64,000 nucleotides of DNA from an uncultured Oscillospiraceae bacterium (GTDB lineage: Bacteria; Bacillota; Clostridia; Oscillospirales; Oscillospiraceae). The DNA is taken from positions 34,977-98,976 of the forward strand of contig CATONV010000002.1 in assembly GCA_951801655.1 (NCBI GenBank), given 5' to 3'. The first letter of the stretch is position 1; the number at the start of each line of letters is the position of its first letter. A model generated the notes under the pieces. That model had not been told where the DNA came from. It was given only the letters and a program-made list of their open reading frames with translations, and searched no databases. Positions 16,138 to 23,681 of this stretch are shown here, one piece after another. A program made the translations under genes and the position numbers.

Positions 16138-17439
16138 ATGTTTCGAGAGCTGATCCCATCCGTCCGCTCCGCCGAGACGGTGGGCAGAACGGGAAAAATC
16201 GAAAATATCGTGGGCATGTCCATTGAGGCCTCCGGTGGCCGCGCCGCCATCGGCGATATCTGCCGCATCTACTCCAACGAGTCGGGAGGCCAGATCCCCG
16301 CCGAGGTGGTGGGCTTCAAAAATGACCACATCCTGCTGATGCCCTACGCCAACATGAGTGGGATTTCTGCGGGCAACTTTGTCCGCAACACTGGAAAGCG
16401 CCTTACCCTTCCGGTGGGACCCTTTCTGCGGGGGCGGGTGATCAACGCGCTGGGGCAGCCTATTGACGGGCTAGAGCCCTTCCAGCGGGGAGACACCTTC
16501 TCTGTGGACAGTACCTACATTAACCCCATGGCCCGCCCCCCTATTCGGGAACGGATGGAGTTCGGAGTCAAGGCCATCGACAGCCTGCTGACTATCGGCA
16601 AGGGCCAGCGTATTGGAATCTTCGCCGGTTCTGGTGTGGGCAAATCCACTCTGATGGGCATGATTGCCAAAAACGTAAAGGCGGACATTAACGTTATCGC
16701 CCTGGTGGGCGAGCGCGGCCGCGAGGTTTTGGAGTTCATGCAGAAGGACCTGGGAGAAGAGGGCATGCGCCGAAGCGTGCTGGTGGTAGCCACCAGCGAC
16801 CAGCCCGCCATGCTGCGGATGAAATGTCCCAGCGTGGCCACCAGCATCGCCGAGTACTTCAGCGGTCAGGGCTACGACGTGTTGCTGATGATGGACTCCC
16901 TGACCCGTTTCGCCATGGCCCAGCGGGAAATCGGCCTGGCCATCGGGGAGCCGCCGGTGGCCAGAGGATACACGCCCTCCATGTACGCGGAAATGCCCAA
17001 GCTGCTGGAACGCAGCGGAAACTTCGAAAAGGGTTCTATTACCGGCGTCTACACCGTATTGGTAGAGGGCGACGATACCAACGAGCCCATCGCCGACACG
17101 GTCCGGGGCATTCTGGACGGCCACATCGTCCTCTCCCGGCAGCTGGCCAACGCCAACCACTTCCCCGCCATCGACGTGGGGGCCAGCATCTCCCGTCTGA
17201 TGGTGGAGATTGTCTCCCCGGAGCACCGGAAGCTGGCCGGCCAGCTGAGAGACATCATGGGCGTGTACGAGAAAAACGCCGACCTGGTGTCCATCGGCGC
17301 CTACAAGTCGGGCACCAATCCCAAGCTGGACCACGCGCTGTCCAAGATGGACGCCATCAACCAGTTCCTGATGCAGGGCACAGACGAGGCTTTCTCCTAC
17401 GAGGAGAGTTTGGCGCAGCTGCGGCGTATTCTGAAATAG
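16138..17439 (+). CDS. fliI: Flagellum-specific ATPase FliI
   Basis: This 433-residue ATPase energises flagellar protein export and is related to the F1 beta subunit. Walker A is GSGVGKST at 164-171. Walker B is in DVLLMMDSLTRFAMAQREIG. The N-terminal barrel and C-terminal helical domain are of normal size. GAGGAGAA lies just before the ATG. It follows fliH by 12 bases. After its stop comes a 119-base spacer carrying a long inverted repeat before fliJ. Confidence 0.97.
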   Translation: MFRELIPSVRSAETVGRTGKIENIVGMSIEASGGRAAIGDICRIYSNESGGQIPAEVVGFKNDHILLMPYANMSGISAGNFVRNTGKRLTLPVGPFLRGRVINALGQPIDGLEPFQRGDTFSVDSTYINPMARPPIRERMEFGVKAIDSLLTIGKGQRIGIFAGSGVGKSTLMGMIAKNVKADINVIALVGERGREVLEFMQKDLGEEGMRRSVLVVATSDQPAMLRMKCPSVATSIAEYFSGQGYDVLLMMDSLTRFAMAQREIGLAIGEPPVARGYTPSMYAEMPKLLERSGNFEKGSITGVYTVLVEGDDTNEPIADTVRGILDGHIVLSRQLANANHFPAIDVGASISRLMVEIVSPEHRKLAGQLRDIMGVYEKNADLVSIGAYKSGTNPKLDHALSKMDAINQFLMQGTDEAFSYEESLAQLRRILK

Positions 17440-17447
17440 CGTGACCG

Positions 17448-17525
17448 ATGCAGGGGCGGATATCATCTGTCCGGAAGCATATTTTCTCTTAAGATTCTGC
17501 GGACGTGTGATATGCGCCCCTGCAC
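17448..17525 (+). repeat. Long inverted repeat between fliI and fliJ
   Basis: The left arm ATGCAGGGGCGGATATCAT continues to CTGTCCG, and its near-perfect reverse complement occupies 17500-17525. About 26 paired bases enclose a 26-base AT-rich loop. There is no U-tract, so it is not a standard terminator. The terminal GCAGGGGCG / CGCCCCTGC arms look like a small dispersed palindromic element. Confidence 0.75.
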
Positions 17526-17558
17526 AGGAAATCCCTCTAAAAAGGAGAGATTTAACGG

Positions 17559-18011
17559 ATGAAAAAATTCCGCTTTTCACTGGAGACCGTTTTGGATTAC
17601 AAAAATCAGGCCTTGGACGCCCTCCGGGCGGAGCACGCCAGCCTTCTGGCCCGGGTGCGGAACCAGGAGCAGGTAATTGAGGATCTGGAGACGGAACACC
17701 GCCAGGCGGACCAGGAGTTTACTCAGCGGAAGCTGGAGGGCATCAATGTGGTGGACGCCCTGAGCTATGAGACCTACCTGCGCTCTCTGGAGCAGAAGCT
17801 GCAGGAGGAGTATCGAAAGCTGGAAAAGCTGCGCCATATGGAGGAGCAGAAGCGGAGCCAGGTGGTGGAAGCCCGGAAGGAGACGGCCACCATTGAGAAG
17901 CTGAAGGAGCACAAGCTGGAGGATTACCGCAAAGCGGAACAGAAGGACGAGGAACAGCGCATTGAGGAGTTTGTCTCCACCACCCGCGCCATGGCGGCAA
18001 TGGGTATGTAA
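17559..18011 (+). CDS. fliJ: Flagellar export chaperone FliJ
   Basis: This 150-residue protein is almost entirely a coiled coil, as expected for FliJ, the stalk that couples the FliI ring to FlhA. The N-terminus KKFRFSLETVLDYKNQ is the family signature. A long charged heptad region follows (RSLEQKLQEEYRKLEKLR). AAAGGAGAG lies before the ATG. Its position after fliI matches the usual order. Confidence 0.9.
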   Translation: MKKFRFSLETVLDYKNQALDALRAEHASLLARVRNQEQVIEDLETEHRQADQEFTQRKLEGINVVDALSYETYLRSLEQKLQEEYRKLEKLRHMEEQKRSQVVEARKETATIEKLKEHKLEDYRKAEQKDEEQRIEEFVSTTRAMAAMGM

Positions 18012-18076
18012 CAAGGTGAGTTACACTTTTTAAGTGTTTCTCTATAGAACGGGTCACAGGAAGGAGGTGAACGCAA

Positions 18077-18604
18077 GTGAGTACGCCGCTTTCATTCTGT
18101 GATGTCAGCGCACGGTATGGGCAGACGCCCGTTCCTCAGCCGACCGTTGAGGGACAGACCGGCTGGAACCCCAAGCGACTCTTTTTGGATCTTATGCTCA
18201 AGTTCCGGGAACAGCAGGAGGAGAACGCGAAGCAGGCCGAGGAAGATGCTCTGATGGCCATGATCGACGCCATGAACGCCTCGGAAGAGGACAAAGCGTC
18301 GGGCAAGACGGAGAGAACTCTGACCGATTCCCTGGCAAATGCCGGCAAGGCCATCACGGCCCAGCACGAGACCGTGCTGGAGGACGGCACCAGGCAGGTG
18401 GAGTGGGTAGACCCCACCACCACGCTGACGGTGCAGGTCCTGATGTCCTGCCTGGGCGACCGGTTCACATGGGAACAGGCCGACAAAATCCAGGAAAACC
18501 AGGACAAAGCCCAGGCCGACCAGGAGCAGGAGAACGTGGAGGAGCGTTTGGAAGTCACACAAGCGCGCAGCCCTGGCGACACCATTGACCCAGACAGCAT
18601 TTGA
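18077..18604 (+). CDS. Unrecognised motility-cluster protein
   Basis: I do not recognise this 175-residue protein. It starts with GTG after an excellent AAGGAGGTGA site. It has a helical acidic stretch (FREQQEENAKQAEEDALM, about 47-64), a more structured middle with VEWVDPTTTLTVQVLMSCLGD, and a Gln/Glu-rich helical tail. There is no signal peptide, membrane helix or cysteine pair. It lies between fliJ and fliK, and its stop codon abuts the fliK ribosome site, so it is surely co-expressed. Possible roles are a FliK partner, an export chaperone or a rod-cap helper; none is proven. FlgD-like PTTTLTVQ wording is suggestive only. Confidence 0.75.
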   Translation: MSTPLSFCDVSARYGQTPVPQPTVEGQTGWNPKRLFLDLMLKFREQQEENAKQAEEDALMAMIDAMNASEEDKASGKTERTLTDSLANAGKAITAQHETVLEDGTRQVEWVDPTTTLTVQVLMSCLGDRFTWEQADKIQENQDKAQADQEQENVEERLEVTQARSPGDTIDPDSI

Positions 18605-18621
18605 AAGGAGGTGAAACAGAC

Positions 18622-19791
18622 ATGAACGTAAACGACCAATGGATGCTGGAAAAGATGCAGCAGATGGCCGCCAACATGGCCGCTTCCCTGCCCCAGGCGG
18701 GCCAGAACACCGACGCGGGCAAGCCGGAAAAGGGCGAGAGCTTCAAGGACATGATGAATAAGGCCAAGGACACCAAGGTGGAGGCCCCTAAGAAGGACAC
18801 TGCTGTCCAGAAGAAGGAGCCGGTCCAGAAGACGGAGCAGAAAACGGTCACCGATATGAAGGATCCCCGGATCAAGGCGATGGACCCCGCCACCCAGGCA
18901 CAGATCGCAGCAGGCTTCCTGACCCCGTTGGAGACGGAAAGCGGCGATATCCTGCTTCGGATTGACGCCATGCCCGGCGCGGTGATTATCCCCACGCTGC
19001 CCAATGGTCAGATCGACTGGAGCAAGCCCTTCGTGCTTACCAACAGCGACGGAGAGCAGTTTGAGGTCTATCTGGACCCGGTGAACGGAGAACATGAACT
19101 GTTCCAGTTGATGGACAGCGGCGAGAAGAAGCAGATCGACCTGTTCCCCGAGCAGCCCAAGTCCGATCTTCTGGCCGGCCTGAAAAATCTGGATACGCCG
19201 GTCATGACCGGAGAAGGCAAGGTTACCACTCTGCAGGCGGCTATGGCGGATGCCGATGATCAGGACGACGCCAATTTGGACGCGTCCACGATGGCGGAGA
19301 AGCCCCTGTTTAAGGACGTGGAGGCTGCTCCCATCAAGGTGGGCGAGAACTACCAGCTGGACACCCAGCAGCCCGACATGGATGACAAACTGGCCGACGC
19401 CATCCGCTTTGCGGCCCAGCAGGGACTGCGGCAGATCGAAATCAAGCTGAGTCCTGAGAACCTCGGCAATCTCACTGTGAAGCTGACCCAAGCCTCAGAC
19501 GGTACCCTTCAGGTAGTGCTTCACACGGCCAACGCCAAGGCGGCCAACCTGCTGAATCAGCATTTGGACAATCTGAACGCGGCCCTTCAGGGCTACAATC
19601 AGAGCAGCGAAGTCCGGGTGGAGGTCCAGCGGGGGGAAAACAGCCAGCAGGCCCAGCAGCAGCAGACCGACCCGGACGGCCACAACCAGCAGCAGCAGCA
19701 ACAGCAGCAACACCGGCAGGAGAGTGAGAACAACGGCGATTTTATCCAGAAACTCCGGTTAGGACTGTTTGGGCTGGACGACATTATTTAA
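18622..19791 (+). CDS. fliK: Flagellar hook-length control protein FliK
   Basis: This 389-residue protein is the secreted ruler that sets hook length and switches export specificity through FlhB. The conserved C-terminal Flg_hook domain (IEIKLSPENLGNLTVKL, about 277-293) is clear. The N-terminal part is a low-complexity, Lys/Glu-rich ruler. After the domain there is a poly-Gln tract (HNQQQQQQQQHRQE). The ATG at 18622 lies behind AAAGGAGGTGAAA; the track start at 18601 would overlap the previous stop. flgD follows after 17 bases. Confidence 0.9.
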   Translation: MNVNDQWMLEKMQQMAANMAASLPQAGQNTDAGKPEKGESFKDMMNKAKDTKVEAPKKDTAVQKKEPVQKTEQKTVTDMKDPRIKAMDPATQAQIAAGFLTPLETESGDILLRIDAMPGAVIIPTLPNGQIDWSKPFVLTNSDGEQFEVYLDPVNGEHELFQLMDSGEKKQIDLFPEQPKSDLLAGLKNLDTPVMTGEGKVTTLQAAMADADDQDDANLDASTMAEKPLFKDVEAAPIKVGENYQLDTQQPDMDDKLADAIRFAAQQGLRQIEIKLSPENLGNLTVKLTQASDGTLQVVLHTANAKAANLLNQHLDNLNAALQGYNQSSEVRVEVQRGENSQQAQQQQTDPDGHNQQQQQQQQHRQESENNGDFIQKLRLGLFGLDDII

Positions 19792-19808
19792 CAGGAGGTG
19801 GAACAATT

Positions 19809-20471
19809 ATGGCGGATTCTTTGCTGAAGACCGGGCCTGATATTATGACCCGCTATTCCGACTACAGCACCGGCGGCCGGGATATCTATACCAACCCTGC
19901 GGACTGGGATAAGGAACAGGCCCTCTACGAAGACAAAACGACCTTATCCTTCACCGATATGCTGGGTCTAATGGTCGCTCAGTTCCAGAACCAGACCATG
20001 GACAATCAGGCCAGTACGACCGACATGATGAATCAGCTGGTTCAGATGAGCTCCATGCAGGCCATGACCGAGATGAGCACCCAGATCAAGGAGCTGACCC
20101 TGGCCAACGTGATGAGCTACTCCGCGTCCCTGGTGGGGAAGACGGTTACCGTCGGCGTATACAACGAGGAGACCAAGGAGACAGAGGAGATTGTGGGCGT
20201 GGTGCAGGGCACCGGCACCTACAACGGCCAGCAGGTTATCTACCTGGATAACGGAAAGGGCTACTTCCTGAACGAGATCATGGCCGTGGGTACGCTGCCT
20301 CCTAAGCCGGAGACGCCTGAGGAACCCGACGAGGACGGCGACAAGACAGAGGGGACCGATACCGACAACAGCACCGATACCGACAAGGACGACAGCACCA
20401 CCACCGGTACCGACAACACCACAGATAACGCAGGAAGCACCGGGGCGGGCGGCGACGGTTCGGTCGGTTGA
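19809..20471 (+). CDS. flgD: Hook-cap scaffolding protein FlgD
   Basis: This 220-residue protein caps the growing hook. The N-terminal FlgD motif (TDMLGLMVAQFQNQTMDNQ) and the following helix (NQLVQMSSMQAMTEM) are diagnostic. A small beta domain follows (SASLVGKTVTVGVYNEET). The last 45 or so residues are a Thr/Asp/Ser-rich low-complexity tail (TDTDNSTDTDKDDSTTT), which is unusual and probably disordered. AGGAGGTGG precedes the ATG. Confidence 0.92.
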   Translation: MADSLLKTGPDIMTRYSDYSTGGRDIYTNPADWDKEQALYEDKTTLSFTDMLGLMVAQFQNQTMDNQASTTDMMNQLVQMSSMQAMTEMSTQIKELTLANVMSYSASLVGKTVTVGVYNEETKETEEIVGVVQGTGTYNGQQVIYLDNGKGYFLNEIMAVGTLPPKPETPEEPDEDGDKTEGTDTDNSTDTDKDDSTTTGTDNTTDNAGSTGAGGDGSVG

Positions 20472-20479
20472 GGCGAAGC

Positions 20480-20524
20480 GGTCAGGAGGGAATCTGACCA
20501 CAAATAAGCGGACAGGAGGTCCGC
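20480..20524 (+). promoter_or_regulatory. Two adjacent stem-loops with GGA in the loops (possible CsrA sites)
   Basis: GGTCAG-loop-CTGACC (20480-20499) presents GAGGGAAT in its loop. GCGGAC-AGGAG-GTCCGC (20508-20524) presents AGGAG. Hairpin loops holding GGA are the classic CsrA binding form, and csrA is in this cluster. They lie 23-67 bases before the next start codon. Confidence 0.45.
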
Positions 20525-20546
20525 GAAGAAAGTAGAGGCTGGTATT

Positions 20547-20936
20547 ATGGCAGAACGCATCCATTCCATCCAGGGCGTGTCCCAGGTGGAGCGCGTCCAA
20601 CGGGTCAGTCAGCTCAGTCGGCCGGCGTCCGGACAGTTTGGCGCTCTGCTGAACCGGGAGATACGAACTGCGGCTGAGCCCGCGATCTCCTTCTCCAAGC
20701 ACGCCCAGAGCCGGGCCGCAGAACGGGGCATTCAGGTGGACGATACGCTGATGGGCCAGCTGGCCGACTCGGTTGAGAGAGCCCAGGCCAAGGGAGCCAC
20801 CAATATCCTGGCTTTTGACGCTACTCGGGCCTTTATCATCAATGTCCCCCACGGGCGGGTGATTACCACCATGTCCCAGGAGGAGATGGAGGAAAATATT
20901 TTTACGAATATCGACGGCGCTGTACTGCTGAAATAA
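20547..20936 (+). CDS. TIGR02530-type flagellar operon protein
   Basis: This 129-residue protein matches the small flagellar-operon family found between flgD and flgE in Firmicutes. The central ISFSKHAQSRAAERGIQVDD and the later NILAFDATRAFIINVPHGRVIT are the family features. The exact function is not established; a link to hook assembly is inferred from position. It has no signal peptide. The ATG at 20547 has AGAGG 9 bases upstream, separate from the AGGAGG held in the preceding hairpin. Confidence 0.85.
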   Translation: MAERIHSIQGVSQVERVQRVSQLSRPASGQFGALLNREIRTAAEPAISFSKHAQSRAAERGIQVDDTLMGQLADSVERAQAKGATNILAFDATRAFIINVPHGRVITTMSQEEMEENIFTNIDGAVLLK

Positions 20937-20965
20937 CGCAAGAGCAGGACCTTTATGGATGCTTT

Positions 20966-20992
20966 GGTTCCCTGTCCGACTGACAGGGGACC
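20966..20992 (+). other. Intercistronic stem-loop before flgE
   Basis: GGTTCCCTGTC pairs with GACAGGGGACC around CGACT, with only a G-T wobble. Outer CTTTGG/CCAAAG bases could extend it. There is no U-tract, so termination is unlikely. Confidence 0.6.
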
Positions 20993-21025
20993 GGCAGCGC
21001 CAAAGAAAGGAAGTAATTTAGCGAT

Positions 21026-22303
21026 ATGACAGGTGCAATGTATGCTGCCATTGGCGGCCTGAAATCCCACATGACCAAGCTGAATGTAATCGGCAACAAC
21101 GTGGCCAACGTGAACACCCACGGCTACAAGGCCCAGCGTATGACCTTCCAGGAGTCCATCTACACCACCAGCAAGTCCGGCTCCAACGGCGGCGTGACCA
21201 TGGGCGGCAACAATCCCTCTCAGATCGGCTACGGCTGCTCCGTGGGTTCCATCGACCTGAACATGAGCCCCTCCACCTACGCGCCCACCGGCGTGGGCCT
21301 GGACTGCATGCTCACCGGCGAGGGCTTCTTCATGGTGGGAGACAAGATCGAATATGAGAGGGACGAAACGACAAATCCCCCTACCATCACTGGTCATGGA
21401 ATCCAGAGCGCCAGCGATTTGACCGAGCCGCTTCTCACCCGTGTGGGCAACTTCTGGGTGGACGCCGACGGCTATATCTGTAACCGTGACAACAAGGTTC
21501 TCTACGGCTTTGCCCGGGTGCAGAACCCTAACTATAACCCAAATGCTAAGCCCGATGAAATCAAGGCCGATCCCAGCATTGCTGAGCCCACCATTATCAG
21601 CACCGAGCTGGTTCCCCTGCGGATACCCCTGTCCGCTGCCGCGCCCAACAAAGATAATGGAGGGCTAGATGCCAATGGCGAGGCCCTCTGGGAGGAGGGC
21701 GACCCCGTCTACCCCTATCTGAGCGGGTCAAAAGAGAACCGGTATCCCTCCTATAAGGATAAGGCAACGAATGCTGGCGGGGGAACAGTCACCTATCCGC
21801 TTACTGGCACCCAGATCGCGGTGGCCCAGAACACCAACGAGAACCGTATCTCCGACGAGATGCCCGTGCAGCTGAAGAGTATGCAGATTGGCACTGACGG
21901 TTCTGTCATCGGCACCTGCAACGGCAAGACCGTGGTCATCGGCTATGTGGCCATCGCCAGCGCCGACAGCCCCGACGGCGTGACCCATATGGACGGTTCC
22001 TACTACAAGGCCATGGGCGGCGCGGGCAACCTGCGTGTTGCCTCCCTGGTGGACCTGCCCACCAAGTATCTGGGCAACCAGGAAACCCCCAAGGCTGATA
22101 CGGATCCTCAGCCCAAGGCTGCGGACGCCATCCTGTCAGATTCCACCAACTCCATCAAGAACGGCGGCCTGGAGGCCTCCAGCACCGACGTGGCCAACGA
22201 GTTCGCCGAGATGATCACCACCCAGCGCGGCTATCAGGCCAACACCCGTATTATCACCGTTACCGACTCCATGCTGGAAGAACTGGTGAACATGAAGCGG
22301 TAA
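21026..22303 (+). CDS. flgE: Flagellar hook protein FlgE
   Basis: This 425-residue protein is the hook subunit. The N-terminal rod/hook motif reads LNVIGNNVANVNTHGYKAQ. The C-terminal helix contains EFAEMITTQRGYQANTR, the standard hook ending. The middle (about 100-330) is the variable surface domain. Its length is close to the Gram-positive norm. AAAGGAAG lies before the ATG. It follows the TIGR02530 gene by 89 bases containing a hairpin. Confidence 0.95.
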   Translation: MTGAMYAAIGGLKSHMTKLNVIGNNVANVNTHGYKAQRMTFQESIYTTSKSGSNGGVTMGGNNPSQIGYGCSVGSIDLNMSPSTYAPTGVGLDCMLTGEGFFMVGDKIEYERDETTNPPTITGHGIQSASDLTEPLLTRVGNFWVDADGYICNRDNKVLYGFARVQNPNYNPNAKPDEIKADPSIAEPTIISTELVPLRIPLSAAAPNKDNGGLDANGEALWEEGDPVYPYLSGSKENRYPSYKDKATNAGGGTVTYPLTGTQIAVAQNTNENRISDEMPVQLKSMQIGTDGSVIGTCNGKTVVIGYVAIASADSPDGVTHMDGSYYKAMGGAGNLRVASLVDLPTKYLGNQETPKADTDPQPKAADAILSDSTNSIKNGGLEASSTDVANEFAEMITTQRGYQANTRIITVTDSMLEELVNMKR

Positions 22304-22359
22304 TTTTAGCAGTTTCTTCAGAGAAATGCGGCCCGCTTATGAAAGAGGACTCGCTGTAA

Positions 22360-22407
22360 GGCGGCTGGGGGATTGCGGATGATTAAAAAACGGAATCCCC
22401 CCGCCGC
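22360..22407 (+). repeat. GC-rich palindromic block between flgE and flbD
   Basis: GGCGGCTGGGGGATTGCGG pairs imperfectly with CGGAATCCCCCCGCCGC across an AT-rich loop. A second hairpin (GCCGC/GCGGC) and a CCCCT/AGGGG stem follow up to about 22460. Composition differs from the flanking genes, suggesting an inserted repeat. No gene is present between 22304 and 22500. Confidence 0.55.
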
Positions 22408-22500
22408 TGGGCGGCGTCCGGCGGCCCTTCCCCTCTGGCAAGGGGGCTTGAGAGGGAAATTGCCCATACAGCGGGCGAGAAAAGGAAAGGAAGGTTTATC

Positions 22501-22716
22501 ATGATTCAACTGACCAAGCGTAACGGAGAGCGTTTTTTGGTGAACCACCATCAGATTGAGAGCATTGAGATGATTCCAGAGTCCAAAATAGTCATGATGA
22601 ACCGGGACTATTTTATTGTGCGGGAAGACCCTGACACCATTATCAAACGTATTACAGAGTACAATGCCAAGGTGCAGGACGTATATCGTTCCCTGACCGT
22701 CGTAGACCGGCGCTGA
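22501..22716 (+). CDS. flbD: FlbD/SwrD family motility protein
   Basis: This 71-residue protein belongs to the FlbD family, named SwrD in Bacillus subtilis where it raises flagellar torque. The MIQLTKRNGERFLVNHHQIE start and the DYFIVREDPDTIIKRI segment are typical. No membrane segment is seen. It lies just before motAB, the stator genes, which fits a torque role. GAAAGGAAGG precedes the ATG. Its stop codon lies in the loop of a perfect 9-bp hairpin. Confidence 0.9.
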   Translation: MIQLTKRNGERFLVNHHQIESIEMIPESKIVMMNRDYFIVREDPDTIIKRITEYNAKVQDVYRSLTVVDRR

Positions 22717-22793
22717 GCCGCGCCGGTCCTCGGGGCGCATTGGAAAGGCACCGCGCCTGCGTCGCAGAGACCCAGCGCCTTTCCAATGTGCCC
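22705..22793 (+). repeat. Two stem-loops between flbD and motA
   Basis: GACCGGCGC-TGAGCC-GCGCCGGTC (22705-22728) is perfect and carries the flbD stop in its loop. GGGGCGCATTGGAAAGGC (22732-22749) pairs with GCCTTTCCAATGTGCCC (22777-22793), and the enclosed loop contains CTGCGTCGCAG, itself a small palindrome. No U-tract follows either stem. Confidence 0.7.
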
Positions 22794-22837
22794 TGGATAG
22801 AAAAAAGATTCCCCTGTACGGGGAGAGGAGTGGACCT

Positions 22838-23656
22838 ATGAATATTACATATATCATTGGTGTTGTCGCGGCTTTCGGCGTTATGGTTATCGGTATGATG
22901 CAGGGCGGTGACGCAGGATTCCTGACACCCGGTCAGTTGGGCAACTTTATTGATGGCGCTTCCGTGTTCATTACCATTGGCTGTACGTTCGCCGTGCTGG
23001 TCGCCTCTTTCCCTCCCAGCGCGCTGAAGGCCATCCCCAAGCACTTTCAGGTGCTGATGAACACCAAAAAATATAATCCTATGGCTGTGATCGACAAGCT
23101 GGTGGAGCTGGCCCAGGTGGCCCGTAAAAACGGCCTGCTGGCGCTGGAGGAGATGGGGAACCAGGAGACCGACCCCTTCTTCAAGCAGTGTATCATGCTC
23201 ATCGTGGACAACAACGACGCCGACCAGGCCAAGGAAATCATGATGAACGACATCGAGCAGTCCTCCGCCCGGCACGAGGATGCCGCCGGCATGTACGACA
23301 AGGCGTCCTCCGTGGCCCCGGCCTTCGGCATGGTGGGTACGCTGGTAGGTCTGATCAACATGCTGAAGGGCATGAACCTGGACGGCGACGGCGCCAGCAA
23401 CATCGGTACCGCAATGGGCACCGCTCTGATCACAACCCTGTACGGCTGCGTGCTGGCCCATATGATCTTTGGGCCCATCGCCACCCAGCTGCGCCAGCGT
23501 GACGAGGAGGAGATGCTCTGCAAGCTCATTATTGTAGAGGGCATCATGTCGATTCAGGCCGGCGCCAACCCCAAGTTCCTTCGGGAGAAGTTGCTCACCT
23601 TCCTGGGCCAGAAGCAGCGCGACGGCGCAGGCAAGAAGGGCGGCAAGGGCGAGTAA
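22838..23656 (+). CDS. motA: Flagellar motor stator protein MotA
   Basis: This 272-residue protein is the torque-generating stator subunit, with four membrane segments (about 4-22, 34-54, 155-175 and 185-208). The GMVGTLVGLINMLKGM stretch is the third segment with conserved Pro/Gly. The cytoplasmic loop between segments 2 and 3 holds the charged residues that meet FliG. Ion type cannot be told from this subunit alone. GAGAGGAG lies before the ATG. motB follows after 25 bases. Confidence 0.95.
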   Translation: MNITYIIGVVAAFGVMVIGMMQGGDAGFLTPGQLGNFIDGASVFITIGCTFAVLVASFPPSALKAIPKHFQVLMNTKKYNPMAVIDKLVELAQVARKNGLLALEEMGNQETDPFFKQCIMLIVDNNDADQAKEIMMNDIEQSSARHEDAAGMYDKASSVAPAFGMVGTLVGLINMLKGMNLDGDGASNIGTAMGTALITTLYGCVLAHMIFGPIATQLRQRDEEEMLCKLIIVEGIMSIQAGANPKFLREKLLTFLGQKQRDGAGKKGGKGE

Positions 23657-23681
23657 GCCCTGTGTGAATTGAGGTGAAACC

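Noticed and set aside
19620-19740. CAG-rich repeat in fliK as a regulatory repeat
   Set aside because: It codes a poly-Gln tract in the disordered tail of FliK; no other signal.
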